Assembly (NCBI RefSeq): GCF_016925535.1
Contig: NZ_CP070496.1
Span: 2,046,001 to 2,110,000 of the forward strand
Direction of reading: 5' to 3'
Length of the DNA: 64,000 bases
DNA from: Natronoglycomyces albus
Lineage (GTDB): Bacteria > Actinomycetota > Actinomycetes > Mycobacteriales > Micromonosporaceae
Shown here: positions 46,372 to 55,102 of the stretch, one piece after another
How positions within the stretch are numbered: the first letter of the stretch is position 1
Layout of the letters: each line of letters begins with the position of its first letter
Notes under the pieces: generated by a model
Told to the model about the DNA's origin: nothing
The model's database searches: none
Seen by the model: the letters and a program-made list of their open reading frames with translations, nothing else
Translations under genes and position numbers: made by a program

Positions 46372-47562
46372 TCAGCACAGTGGCGGCCTCCACCCAGTCT
46401 TGGCGGCCCACTCATGAGCCCCTGGCCAACCGAACTGTCCAAACCACGGTTCCTTCGCTCCCACATACTCTGTGGTGGACTCGTTGTTGGCGGCGGCTCG
46501 TTCCTTGATTTCCGCATAGGCGTTACGTGACTCGATGTCATCTCGCAACCAGTCGCGGAACATCAGCGCGTAGCGCTGACCTGGAGTCCCTACCTGGCGC
46601 ATGTGAATGTGCGTGATGTTGCCTGGGTCTATCGACCCGTACAGGCGTTTCTCCCACTGGCTCTGTTCTGGAAACTCGGGTTTCGGCTCGTCAAACATTG
46701 TTCGCCCGAAAAAGCCAGCTCCGTTGAGTTGTGATTCCAGGGAATCCACAACCGACAAACGTAGAACTGTCACCTGGACATCGATCACGTCCTTGGCCTT
46801 GAGGCCCCAGATCGCGGTTGATCCAGTATGGTCAATACGCAAAGCATTGGGCCCCATCGCATATCGAAGGCGCGCCGCAATCCGTTCGAAGCGATGCGCC
46901 CACTCTGGATCGGGCTCCACCAGCTGCAGCTTCTCGGGCCGGGTCGCGGCACGCCGCAGACGCAAATTCTCCGAGGCCGGTTCGATCCGTTCGGTCCACA
47001 GCCGCCGCAACTCGGCACGCAAGTGATCGACGTCGCCACTGTTCTCTATCACCACGTCGCAAGCCTCGCGCCGCTGTCGGTCCGACGCTTGGGCGTTGAT
47101 GCGCCTTTGTGCGTCCTCGGCAGCCATCCCTCGCTCAGCCAGACGCTGCAGACGCAGTACATGTGGAGCCTCGACATCGATGACTAGGTGAAAATGCGGA
47201 GCGCTGCGCGTCTCCACCAGCAAGGGGATATCTTCAACCACAATGGTGTCTTCGCTTTGGCGTTGCACAAGTTCATTCGCACGCTCGCGCACGAGAGGAT
47301 GAATGATCGCCTCTAGCTGCGCCCGAGCCACGTCGTCGCCGAATACGCGCTGGGCTAGCGCCTTGCGATCAAGTGAACCCTCCTCGGTGAGGATGCCACG
47401 GCCAAAGTGTCGGATCACTTTTGCCAGGCCATCAGATCCAGGGGCCACCACCTCATGTGCCAGACGATCGGCATCGACAACGAAAGCTCCGAATTCGGCC
47501 AATATGGTGGCAACCGTGGATTTTCCCGCGCCGATGCCACCGGTCAGTCCAACTTTAAGCAT
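46372..47562 (-). CDS. coaE: dephospho-CoA kinase fused to GrpB-like domain
   Basis: Last step of CoA synthesis. 396 residues from ATG 47562. The kinase (1-200) has the P-loop LTGGIGAGKSTVA, DADRLAHEVV, IIHPLVRERANELVQR, VVEDIPLLVE and QASDRQRREACDVVIENSGD. The second half is a GrpB-type domain (LVEPDPEWAHRFERIAARLRYAMGPNALRIDHTGSTAIWGLKAKDVIDVQVTV), a nucleotidyltransferase fold of unclear role. This fusion is standard in actinobacteria. It follows rpsA with a hairpin between. Confidence 0.96.
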   Translation of the reverse strand: MLKVGLTGGIGAGKSTVATILAEFGAFVVDADRLAHEVVAPGSDGLAKVIRHFGRGILTEEGSLDRKALAQRVFGDDVARAQLEAIIHPLVRERANELVQRQSEDTIVVEDIPLLVETRSAPHFHLVIDVEAPHVLRLQRLAERGMAAEDAQRRINAQASDRQRREACDVVIENSGDVDHLRAELRRLWTERIEPASENLRLRRAATRPEKLQLVEPDPEWAHRFERIAARLRYAMGPNALRIDHTGSTAIWGLKAKDVIDVQVTVLRLSVVDSLESQLNGAGFFGRTMFDEPKPEFPEQSQWEKRLYGSIDPGNITHIHMRQVGTPGQRYALMFRDWLRDDIESRNAYAEIKERAAANNESTTEYVGAKEPWFGQFGWPGAHEWAAKTGWRPPLC

Positions 47563-47675
47563 TCTTATAGTTTCGCAAATGCACATTCGTCCCAACGCAA
47601 CAACCCTGCACCAATCGGCAACGTGTCGCTGAATTGTTCCCAAACGAGTGACCTCATACCGACTTGTGGGCATGA

Positions 47676-47709
47676 AACTGGCCCCACACCATGCGGTGTG
47701 GGGCCAGTT
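47676..47709 (-). terminator. rpsA terminator hairpin
   Basis: Perfect 15-bp stem (47676-47690 with 47695-47709) with ATGC loop, located 74 bases beyond the rpsA stop and upstream of coaE on the same strand. Confidence 0.8.
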
Positions 47710-47782
47710 GACGTTGCAAAGACTTCGCCACTATGGCAATCAGTCAATCAACCACGTACCGACGAGTCGCCTCGCCTGGAAC

Positions 47783-49306
47783 TTAGTTACCAGCTAGCTT
47801 CTCACGCAGTGCCGCGAGAGCCTCGTCAGTGGCCAGGGTGCCCGAGGGCTCCTGCGGAGCCTCGGACTTCTTCTTGCTGGCCTTCTTCTCCTCGCCACTA
47901 GAGCTCGAGGACGAGCCGCCGTCGCTGTCATCGCCTTCGGAGCTGACGGGCTTAGCCGGCGGCTCGGAGATGACCTGCTCGGAGATTTGCTTGCCGTGTT
48001 CTTCCCAACGGGCACGGGCGTCGGCGTACTGACGCTCCCACTCTTCGCGAGCTTCGTCGAAGCCTTCCATCCATTCGCCGGTGTCGGGGTCGAACCCGTC
48101 CGGGTAGATGTAATTGCCCTGGTCGTCGTACTGAGCGGCCATGCCGTACAGCGTCGGGTCGAACTGCTCTTCGGCCTCAACATACGCTTCGTTGGCCTGC
48201 TTGAGCGACAAGGAGATACGGCGACGGTCCAGGTCAATGTCGATGACCTTCACCATGCACTCGCTGCCGACCTTGACGACCTGCTCGGGCACCTCCACGT
48301 GGCGCTCGGCCAACTCGGAGATGTGCACGAGGCCTTCGATACCATCCTCGACGCGCACGAACGCACCGAAGGGAACCAGCTTGGTGACCTTGCCTGGAAC
48401 AATCTGGCCGATGGCGTGGGTACGAGCGAACTGACGCCACGGGTCTTCCTGGGTGGCCTTGAGAGACAGCGAGACGCGCTCGCGTTCCAAGTCGACCTCG
48501 AGAACTTCAACCTCAACGGGCTGGCCGACTTCGACGACCTCGTTGGGGTGGTCGATGTGCTTCCAGGACAGCTCGGAAACGTGGACCAGACCGTCCACGC
48601 CGCCCAGGTCAACGAACGCACCGAAGTTGACGATCGAGGACACGACACCCTTGCGCACCTGGCCCTTGGCGAGCTGGTGCAGGAACTCGGTGCGGACCTC
48701 GGACTGGGTCTGCTCCAGCCAAGCACGACGAGACAGGACCACGTTGTTGCGGTTCTTGTCCAGTTCGATGATCTTGGCTTCGAGTTCCCGGCCCACATAC
48801 GGCTGCAGGTCGCGAACGCGGCGCATCTCCACCAGCGAGGCGGGCAGGAAGCCACGGAGGCCGATGTCGAGGATGAGGCCACCCTTGACCACTTCGATGA
48901 CGGAGCCACGTACGACGCCGTCCTCTTCGCGGATCTTTTCGATGGTGCCCCAGGCGCGCTCGTACTGGGCGCGCTTCTTCGACAGGATCAGGCGGCCTTC
49001 TTTGTCTTCTTTCTGAAGAACCAAGGCCTCAACGTGGTCGCCCACGGCAACAACGTCGCTGGGGTCGACATCGTGTTTGATCGACAGTTCGCGCGAGGGG
49101 ATGACACCCTCGGTCTTGTAGCCGATGTCGAGAAGGACTTCGTCCCGATCGACCTTGACGACGGTACCTTCTACGATATCGCCGTCGTTAAAGTATTTGA
49201 TCGTCGCGTCAATCGCGGCAAGGAGATCCTCGTCAGAGGAAAATTCGTCAACCTTGGTGCTATTCTCAGCGGCGTTGCTCGAGGTGGCCTCGATGCTGCT
49301 CGTCAT
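47783..49306 (-). CDS. rpsA: 30S ribosomal protein S1
   Basis: 507 residues from ATG 49306. Four S1 RNA-binding repeats are visible: GDIVEGTVVKVDRDEVLLDIGYKTEGVIPSREL (about 37-105), DGVVRGSVIEVVKGGLILDIGLRGFLPASL, GQVRKGVVSSIVNFGAFVDLGGVDGLVHVSELSW and GQIVPGKVTKLVPFGAFVRVEDGIEGLVHISELAE. The actinobacterial-type tail contains YADARARWEEHGKQI, then Ser- and Lys-rich disorder ending in TDEALAALREKLAGN. It binds mRNA on the small subunit. The leader contains an 11-bp hairpin. Confidence 0.97.
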   Translation of the reverse strand: MTSSIEATSSNAAENSTKVDEFSSDEDLLAAIDATIKYFNDGDIVEGTVVKVDRDEVLLDIGYKTEGVIPSRELSIKHDVDPSDVVAVGDHVEALVLQKEDKEGRLILSKKRAQYERAWGTIEKIREEDGVVRGSVIEVVKGGLILDIGLRGFLPASLVEMRRVRDLQPYVGRELEAKIIELDKNRNNVVLSRRAWLEQTQSEVRTEFLHQLAKGQVRKGVVSSIVNFGAFVDLGGVDGLVHVSELSWKHIDHPNEVVEVGQPVEVEVLEVDLERERVSLSLKATQEDPWRQFARTHAIGQIVPGKVTKLVPFGAFVRVEDGIEGLVHISELAERHVEVPEQVVKVGSECMVKVIDIDLDRRRISLSLKQANEAYVEAEEQFDPTLYGMAAQYDDQGNYIYPDGFDPDTGEWMEGFDEAREEWERQYADARARWEEHGKQISEQVISEPPAKPVSSEGDDSDGGSSSSSSGEEKKASKKKSEAPQEPSGTLATDEALAALREKLAGN

Positions 49307-49872
49307 GTGGGCTGGTGCTCCGGATACGTTCGTTATGTCAACTCGCGTCCGCGCCGCGTGCACGGCCGCGAATGCTCGTCAGAATCTGGTCTGAGTCGCC
49401 CTGCCAGACTTCCATCACTCGATCCGCGTGGATGGACTTCGTCCATCCACGGTGTCGGAAGCGATGAGCCGCCAAATTCACGTTCCAGCTAGTTTCTCGA
49501 TCCAGCCACAGCCTAAGCCTGGTACGAAACAATGTTTTTGCTGCTTAAACGCCTAGCATGTGACCTGCTCCCTTCCGAGGTCACAGGCATAACTCACACC
49601 ATGTTCAAGGTTACCCTGCGCGATATCACCAATGCCAGTGGCATTGCGCATCGGTGTCTGGGCCCACGCAAAAACGTGACCGAACAGCTGGTCGGAGGTG
49701 GGTCGGCGAGGCCGACCTTTTCGAAGAGAGGAACTTCACATCAGCACGCCCAGGTAATCCGAGCAGTTACACAAGGCTGTGATTTCGATAAGCGTCTCTC
49801 GTGCCGTATCTCCTCACCCATGGCAGGCATGGGCCAGCGGTGGAACTGGGTACCGGCCCGTCCTGGTGTACC
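49307..49872 (-). other. 566-bp region between polA and rpsA, leader of rpsA
   Basis: No gene recognised. The region should contain the end of the polA transcript and the rpsA promoter and leader. Four inverted repeats were seen: 49427-49451 (11-bp stem, TTC loop), 49559-49585 (TGTGACCT and AGGTCACA separated by 11 bases), 49701-49717 (7-bp stem, GAG loop, followed by TTTT on the plus strand) and a weak 6-bp stem at 49817-49833. No convincing -35/-10 pair was found. Confidence 0.5.
49427..49451 (-). promoter_or_regulatory. hairpin in the rpsA leader
   Basis: CGTGGATGGAC (49427-49437) and its complement (49441-49451) enclose a TTC loop, about 120 bases upstream of the rpsA start. It resembles the terminator hairpins elsewhere in this window, but lies before a gene. 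Attenuation or S1 autoregulation is possible; it could also be the terminator of a short upstream transcript. Confidence 0.4.
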
Positions 49873-52581
49873 TCAGTGGGCTGCTTCATCCCAGGTACGA
49901 CCGTAGCCAGCAGACACCGCAAGCGGAACCGACAGCTCACCTGCCGCGCCCATCGCATCGCTGACAACTTGTTCCAGCTGCTCGCGCTCCCCCTTGGCCA
50001 CCTCAATCACCAATTCATCGTGTACCTGTAGCAATACCCGAGAATCGAGCTTGCGTGATTCCAGCTCACGATCCACCTTCAACATGGCGACCTTCATTAT
50101 GTCGGCGGCCGTGCCCTGGATAGGCGCGTTGAGAGCCGCTCTCTCCGCCATTTCCCGACGTTGCCGGTTGTCCGACATCAATTCTGGAAAGTAGCGTCGC
50201 CGCCCCATCATGGTCTCGGTATAGCCGTCATGACGTGCCTTTTCCACGACTCTGTGCAAGTAGTCACGCACGCCCCCGAACCGTTCGAAATAGGTCTCGG
50301 TCAGTTGGCGGGCCTCCTCGGCCGAGATACCCAATTGTTGGCTGAGTCCATAGGGCGACAGGCCGTAGGCCAAGCCATAGGACATCGCCTTGATGCGGCG
50401 ACGTTGCTCGGCGGAGACTTCATTTGTCGGCACTGAGAACACGGCGGCGGCCACCGTCGAATGCAGATCCTCGCCAGTGCGGAATGCGTCGATCAGACCC
50501 TCGTCTTGCGATAGATGCGCCATAATCCGCATCTCGATCTGTGAATAGTCAATGGTCATGAGCGTGTCATAACCAGAGCCGACGACGAAGCCATCGCGAA
50601 TGTCACGCCCAGCCTGGCTTCGCACGGGAACATTTTGCAAGTTGGGATCAATGGAGGAGAGCCTCCCCGTGGCCGCGACAGTCTGATGGAACGTGGTGTG
50701 GATGCGTCCATCGCTTTGGATGGTGCCACGCAGCCCCGCCACGATCTGCTTGAGTTTCTCGGAGTCACGGAAACGCAGCAATTGTTCCAGCGACGGATGA
50801 CCGGTCTTGGCGAACAATTGTTGCAGCGCCTCGGCGTCTGTGGTGTAGCCAGTCTTGGTGCGCTTGGTCTTGGGCATACCGAGATCCTCAAACAACACCT
50901 GCTGCAATTGTTTGGGCGAACGAAGGTTGAACTGCTTGCCGACAATGCGATAGACCTCGTCGGTGGCCTCCTTGGCAAGAGTGGAGAAACGGTCCTCCAG
51001 GCCTGAGAAGTGGTCGTCGTCAGCGGCGATGCCGACCGTCTCCATGTTCGCCAACACGACCCCTACCGGGTATTCCAGCGTGGAGGCCAGCTTCGAGACA
51101 TGACGTTCTTCCAGTGCCTTGCGCAGTTCAACGGCCAGCTCCGCGATAGCCGCGGCAGCGGCGCAGTCGGCGGCCAAAAGAACCCGCGTATCGCTCCCGG
51201 CCTCGTCAAGGCCCGCTAGCGTGCCCTCTTCGGCCGTGGCTGCTTGATGCTCATCCAGTGTCCGTCCCAAATACTGCTGACATAGGTCGGACAACTCATA
51301 TCCGCGCTGTTCGGGCCGAACCAAATAAGCCGCGAGCAATGTGTCGCACTCCATGCCCTCCACGCGCGGCCATCCGACCGAAGCGGCACCCCACAAGAAG
51401 TGTTTGAGGTTGTGCAACACCTTCGGTCGCGCGCAGTCAGCCAACCATGTAGCCCACGCGGACTCGTCGTCCTCATTGAGCTGCGAGGGTTCGAACCACA
51501 GCGCTTCGGATCCCGCCGCCAGCGCCACCGCCTCGATCTCGCCACCGCCAGCGGCGAACGTGCCACGATAGGCGATGCCAATCGGGCCCGTGGCGTGGTC
51601 GTCAAACCACTGGCCAAGGTTTCCTGGTTCCAGAGCCACAGCGGATAGGTCGAGAACGTCCTCGGGCTCGGTCACAATGCCGTCGCCTAGGGAAAACTCC
51701 GAGAGCTGCCGGTTGAGTCTCTCCCCCAGGCCTCGAAATTCGAGAGTGTCGAACAGGGAGTTCGTGGCCTCCTGAGACCAGCCTTGCCACGTCACGTCCG
51801 CGAGGTCACGGTCGAGATCGACGTCATCGAGGAGGCGGTTGAGATCGTAATTGCGGCGTACGTCGTCTAGGTGGTCACGAAAGCTTTGTCCGACCTTGCC
51901 GCCGATGGAGTCGGCGGAGTCGATGATCTGTTCTAGGCTGCCGTACTTGTTTATCCACTTGGCGGCCGTCTTTCCGCCGACTCCGGGCACTCCGGAAAGG
52001 TTGTCGGATTTCTCCCCAACCAAAGCCGCAAGATCGCGATATCGGTCGGGCCTGACCAGATACTTCTCTTCGACGGACTCGGGCGTATAGCGCTTGAGTT
52101 CGGTGACGCCTTTGACGGGGTAGAGCAGGGTGGTGGTGTCGTTGACCAGTTGGATCGCGTCGCGGTCGCCTGAGGAAATCAGCGTTTCCCAGCCCTGTCG
52201 TTGAGCGTGGGCGGCGAGGGTGGCGATGATGTCGTCAGCCTCGTAGGTGGCCTTTTCGATCCAGCAGATGTTGAACGCGTCGAGCAGTTCCTTGATCAGC
52301 GGGATCTGGCTCTTGAATTCCTGTGGGGTCTCGTCACGCCCTGCTTTGTAGTCGGCGTATTTCTCGGTGCGGAAGGTGTGGCGGGAAACGTCGAATGCCA
52401 CAGCCACGTGGGTGGGTCTTTCCTCGCGCAGAAGTCCAATGAGCATCGAGGCGAAGCCATAGATGGCATTGGTGGTTTGCCCGGTGGAGGTCGAGAAGTT
52501 CTCCGCCGGTAGTGCGAAGAACGCCCGGAAGGCCATGGAGTGGCCGTCGATCAGCAGCAGTCGAGTTTTTTGGGAAGCCAT
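49873..52581 (-). CDS. polA: DNA polymerase I
   Basis: 902 residues from ATG 52581 (an adjacent GTG at 52584 is possible). The 5'-3' exonuclease domain starts LLLIDGHSMAFRAFFALPAENFST and has VAFDVSRHTFRTEKYADYKAGRDETP and SGVPGVGGKTAAKWI. The central 3'-5' exonuclease-like domain (about 315-480) lacks the D-x-E metal ligands, so proofreading is probably absent, as in other actinobacterial PolA. The polymerase has motif A MTIDYSQIEMRIMAHL, motif B RRRIKAMSYGLAYGLSPYG and motif C VLLQVHDELVIEV. Confidence 0.98.
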   Translation of the reverse strand: MASQKTRLLLIDGHSMAFRAFFALPAENFSTSTGQTTNAIYGFASMLIGLLREERPTHVAVAFDVSRHTFRTEKYADYKAGRDETPQEFKSQIPLIKELLDAFNICWIEKATYEADDIIATLAAHAQRQGWETLISSGDRDAIQLVNDTTTLLYPVKGVTELKRYTPESVEEKYLVRPDRYRDLAALVGEKSDNLSGVPGVGGKTAAKWINKYGSLEQIIDSADSIGGKVGQSFRDHLDDVRRNYDLNRLLDDVDLDRDLADVTWQGWSQEATNSLFDTLEFRGLGERLNRQLSEFSLGDGIVTEPEDVLDLSAVALEPGNLGQWFDDHATGPIGIAYRGTFAAGGGEIEAVALAAGSEALWFEPSQLNEDDESAWATWLADCARPKVLHNLKHFLWGAASVGWPRVEGMECDTLLAAYLVRPEQRGYELSDLCQQYLGRTLDEHQAATAEEGTLAGLDEAGSDTRVLLAADCAAAAAIAELAVELRKALEERHVSKLASTLEYPVGVVLANMETVGIAADDDHFSGLEDRFSTLAKEATDEVYRIVGKQFNLRSPKQLQQVLFEDLGMPKTKRTKTGYTTDAEALQQLFAKTGHPSLEQLLRFRDSEKLKQIVAGLRGTIQSDGRIHTTFHQTVAATGRLSSIDPNLQNVPVRSQAGRDIRDGFVVGSGYDTLMTIDYSQIEMRIMAHLSQDEGLIDAFRTGEDLHSTVAAAVFSVPTNEVSAEQRRRIKAMSYGLAYGLSPYGLSQQLGISAEEARQLTETYFERFGGVRDYLHRVVEKARHDGYTETMMGRRRYFPELMSDNRQRREMAERAALNAPIQGTAADIMKVAMLKVDRELESRKLDSRVLLQVHDELVIEVAKGEREQLEQVVSDAMGAAGELSVPLAVSAGYGRTWDEAAH

Positions 52582-52619
52582 CACTCCTTGAGCTTATCGG
52601 CGGAGTATGACAAAAGCGT

Positions 52620-52646
52620 GGGTGGCCACGCTTCGCGTGGCCACCC
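52620..52646 (-). terminator. intrinsic terminator of pdtaR
   Basis: 12-bp perfect stem (52620-52631 with 52635-52646) with TTC loop; on the minus strand it is followed by CGCTTTTG. It lies 34 bases past the pdtaR stop and before polA. Confidence 0.85.
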
Positions 52647-52679
52647 GAGTCGTCTATGGGGGTTGATGCCCGTGGTCGG

Positions 52680-53285
52680 CTATTCGCTGGCTTCCTTCGC
52701 GTCGGCCTCGTCGACAATGCGTTGAGCGACGTCCTTCATTGACAGGCGATGGTCCATCGCGGCACGTTGGATCCAACGGAAGGCATCGGGCTCGGCCATG
52801 CCGTATTGAGTCATGAGGAGGCCCTTGGCACGGTCGACCAGTTTGCGTACTTCAAGACGATCGGTGAGGTTCTCAACCTCTTTTTCCAGGGCCACCATTT
52901 CCTGGAAGCGAGTGAGCGACAGCTCGATAGCCGGCACCAGGTCGCTCTTTTGGAACGGCTTCACCAGGTAGGCCATCGCTCCGGCGCTCTGGGCGCGGGC
53001 GATGAGATCCCGCTGGCTGAACGCGGTCAGGATGACCACGGGGGCGATGCGAGCGGAGACAATCTTCTCCGCTGCTTGCAGGCCGTCCATGATCGGCATT
53101 TGAATGTCACAGATCACCAGGTCGGGTTCGTGTTCCGTGGCCAGCTGGACGGCGGCTTCGCCGTCCGCCGCTTCGGCGACCACGTCGTATCCCTCTTCGG
53201 TGAGCATCTCGGCCAAGTCGAGGCGGATCAGGCCTTCGTCCTCGGCGATGAGCACCCGCTTGCGCGGGACCTCAGCCTTGCTCAT
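52680..53285 (-). CDS. pdtaR: ANTAR-domain response regulator (PdtaR type)
   Basis: 201 residues. The receiver domain (1-125) starts RKRVLIAEDEGLIRLDLAEMLTEEGYDVV, with the phospho-acceptor Asp in LVICDIQMPIMDG and the conserved Lys in AYLVKPF. A helix links to the ANTAR RNA-binding domain (LEVRKLVDRAKGLLMTQYGMAEPDAFRWIQRAAMDHRLSMKDVAQRIVDEA). Family members bind paired hexaloop RNA hairpins to prevent termination. In Mycobacterium the partner kinase PdtaS is encoded elsewhere; no kinase is adjacent here. The polA-pdtaR neighbourhood agrees with Rv1626-Rv1629. Confidence 0.95.
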   Translation of the reverse strand: MSKAEVPRKRVLIAEDEGLIRLDLAEMLTEEGYDVVAEAADGEAAVQLATEHEPDLVICDIQMPIMDGLQAAEKIVSARIAPVVILTAFSQRDLIARAQSAGAMAYLVKPFQKSDLVPAIELSLTRFQEMVALEKEVENLTDRLEVRKLVDRAKGLLMTQYGMAEPDAFRWIQRAAMDHRLSMKDVAQRIVDEADAKEASE

Positions 53286-53447
53286 GTTCGCTTGTCCCTT
53301 TCCTACCCGGGTGTCGAGTTGGACCGTGAGTTTAGTTCCGGCTCACCTTGCGTGTAAGAGTAACCGGTCAGTACCCGCCCGGTCATGGGGCTATCGCCTC
53401 CCTCACGATTTTCCTGCGCTGGTGTGGTGTGACGCCCGTTGAGAGCG

Positions 53448-54395
53448 CTAGTCCTCCTGCATTGCCTCTTGCATGGGTCGGGGTAGATGAGTACGCAGGA
53501 ACTCGCACGACATACGCCAGGCTTCGGCGCGAGCTTCCGTGTTGCGTTCGGGAGTGCCGCCTAGTTCGAAGATGACGCCCGGGCCAGGGCTGGTGGTCGA
53601 CGTCTGGGGCTGAGCACCGGGTGGTCCGGCGACGGAATGGCCAGCGCCAGCTAGGACAATGTGGTCAAACGGATAGGGGTGTTCGTGTTCGCGTAGTCGT
53701 TCATACGCGACTTGGGAGTAGCTCACCGAGTCCCACATCTGGTCGTCCTCGGCACTGATGAGCAGCACCGCCCCCCGAATCCATTCGACGGAAATGGCCA
53801 CCTGTTCCAGGTGGTCTGGGTCAAGGGGAACCTCAGGGAAGACATCACGCAGCGGGATGGGCACTTTCAAGTCAATGCGATGGCTAAGATCCTCCGGCGG
53901 CGAATAGGGCAGATAGGTGATGGCCTGCCCTTGTTCTGTCCACGAGTTGGTCCCGGCGCGCACGATGTCGTCCAGCCGCCCCTGGTAGTAGTCGATTCCC
54001 TCGGTGACAATGCCGCTACCAACCACGCTGACAACAGCGCCGATTCGGCTGTCTCGGCTGGCGTAGAGCAGCGAAGCCTCGCCGCCACGAGAGCCACCGA
54101 GCAGGCCGATCGAGCCTGCCGCGAAGCCCTGTTCCTCAAGAAAGGTCACAGCTTCGGAGAAGTACTCCAAAGGGATGTCCTTGAGAACTGGTGGCCTGTC
54201 CCCCGCGGCGAAGTATGCCAACGCTAGGGCGGTGAACCCTGCTTCGGCCAAAGCCGCGGCGTCACGTTCGTGCATGCCGCCTTCAGAACCGCCCAGCATG
54301 ATGACCGCCGCGTCGGATTCAATGTCGGTGGGGCGACACAACACTCCGGTGAGCCCGTATTCGCGCAACGTTTCGCGATCCGATTCGATACTCAT
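53448..54395 (-). CDS. alpha/beta hydrolase of the acyl-CoA thioesterase (BAAT) C-terminal family
   Basis: 315 residues from ATG 54395 (a GTG three codons upstream is possible). The sequence starts with an abbreviated N-domain, then AVIMLGGSEGGMHERDAAALAEAGFTALALAYFAAGDRPPVLKDIPLEYFSEAVTFLEEQ. The nucleophile elbow is IGLLGGSRGGEASLL, the acid lies in LLISAEDDQMWDS and the base in IVLAGAGHSV. PLEYF and GSEGG are typical of the BAAT/acyl-CoA thioester hydrolase group, but the usual N-terminal Ig-like domain is missing. A single gene; substrate unknown. Confidence 0.88.
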   Translation of the reverse strand: MSIESDRETLREYGLTGVLCRPTDIESDAAVIMLGGSEGGMHERDAAALAEAGFTALALAYFAAGDRPPVLKDIPLEYFSEAVTFLEEQGFAAGSIGLLGGSRGGEASLLYASRDSRIGAVVSVVGSGIVTEGIDYYQGRLDDIVRAGTNSWTEQGQAITYLPYSPPEDLSHRIDLKVPIPLRDVFPEVPLDPDHLEQVAISVEWIRGAVLLISAEDDQMWDSVSYSQVAYERLREHEHPYPFDHIVLAGAGHSVAGPPGAQPQTSTTSPGPGVIFELGGTPERNTEARAEAWRMSCEFLRTHLPRPMQEAMQED

Positions 54396-54451
54396 GTTGT
54401 TCACCGTAGACGGTCTCTGTTAGGCGCGGGCGTCTCAGCGCACGATTGTGG

Positions 54452-55102
54452 TCACCGGGCAGATGCGATTCCCTGCGACCAAGCCCACCCCGCTACTTCG
54501 ACGCGGTTGCGCACCCTAAGTTTCTGTTGAATGTTGGCCAGGTGGTTCTTCGCGGTTCCAGCACTGATGAACAGGGCCTGGGCTATCTCGGAGTTACTCA
54601 ACCCCTGGGCGACTAGCCGTGTGACTTCCAGCTCACGATCGGTCAGGCTGGTGAGGGCTGGCCCAGCAGTAGCACCTTCCCGCAAATGGCGCAACAGCCG
54701 CACTGTGACCTGTGGGCTAATGAGGGAGTCTCCGGCTACGGCGGCGCGAATAGCCTCGACCATGAGGGTGGGACCGGACCGCTTCAGCAGAAAACCACAC
54801 GCGCCGCCTCGTAGCGCGGCGTAGACGTAACTGTCCAGATCGAAGGTGGTGACGACGACGACCTTCATGGGTTTTTCTATGTCGGGGCCCGCCAGCGCGC
54901 TGGTGAGTTCGAGTCCGTCCATTCCTGGCATGCGAATGTCGGCAAGAATCACATCCGGTTCGATCTGGCGGGCCTGGGAGAGGGCGCTGTGCCCATCTGC
55001 TGCTTCAGCGATAACACTCATGTCGGGTTGTGCGTCGATGACCATGCGGAACGCGCTGCGAATCGCCTCTTGGTCGTCGGCGAGGAGGACTCGGATCGTC
55101 AT
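54452..55102 (-). CDS. NarL/LuxR-family response regulator
   Basis: 216 residues. The receiver domain has IRVLLADDQEAIRSAFRMVID, the phospho-acceptor Asp in VILADIRMPGMDGLEL and VVVTTFDLDSYVYAALRGGACGFLLKRSGP. The LuxR helix-turn-helix is LTSLTDRELEVTRLVAQGLSNSEIAQALFISAGTAKNHLANIQQKLRVRNRVE. The ATG overlaps the kinase stop (ATGA). This is the usual pair of a DesK-type kinase and NarL-type regulator. Target genes are unknown; the palindromes upstream of the kinase are candidates. Confidence 0.95.
   Translation of the reverse strand: MTIRVLLADDQEAIRSAFRMVIDAQPDMSVIAEAADGHSALSQARQIEPDVILADIRMPGMDGLELTSALAGPDIEKPMKVVVVTTFDLDSYVYAALRGGACGFLLKRSGPTLMVEAIRAAVAGDSLISPQVTVRLLRHLREGATAGPALTSLTDRELEVTRLVAQGLSNSEIAQALFISAGTAKNHLANIQQKLRVRNRVEVAGWAWSQGIASAR

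Noticed and set aside
47987-49492. 501-codon plus-strand frame opposite rpsA
   Set aside because: Mirror of the S1 repeats on the other strand; rpsA has clear domains, start and terminator.
49559-49585. TGTGACCT / AGGTCACA considered as a CRP/FNR-type site
   Set aside because: The half-sites are 11 bases apart, too far for the TGTGA-N6-TCACA spacing of CRP; kept only as an inverted repeat.
51484-51500. GGGTTCGAACC resembling a tRNA T-loop
   Set aside because: It is inside polA coding sequence and there is no acceptor stem or anticodon arm around it.
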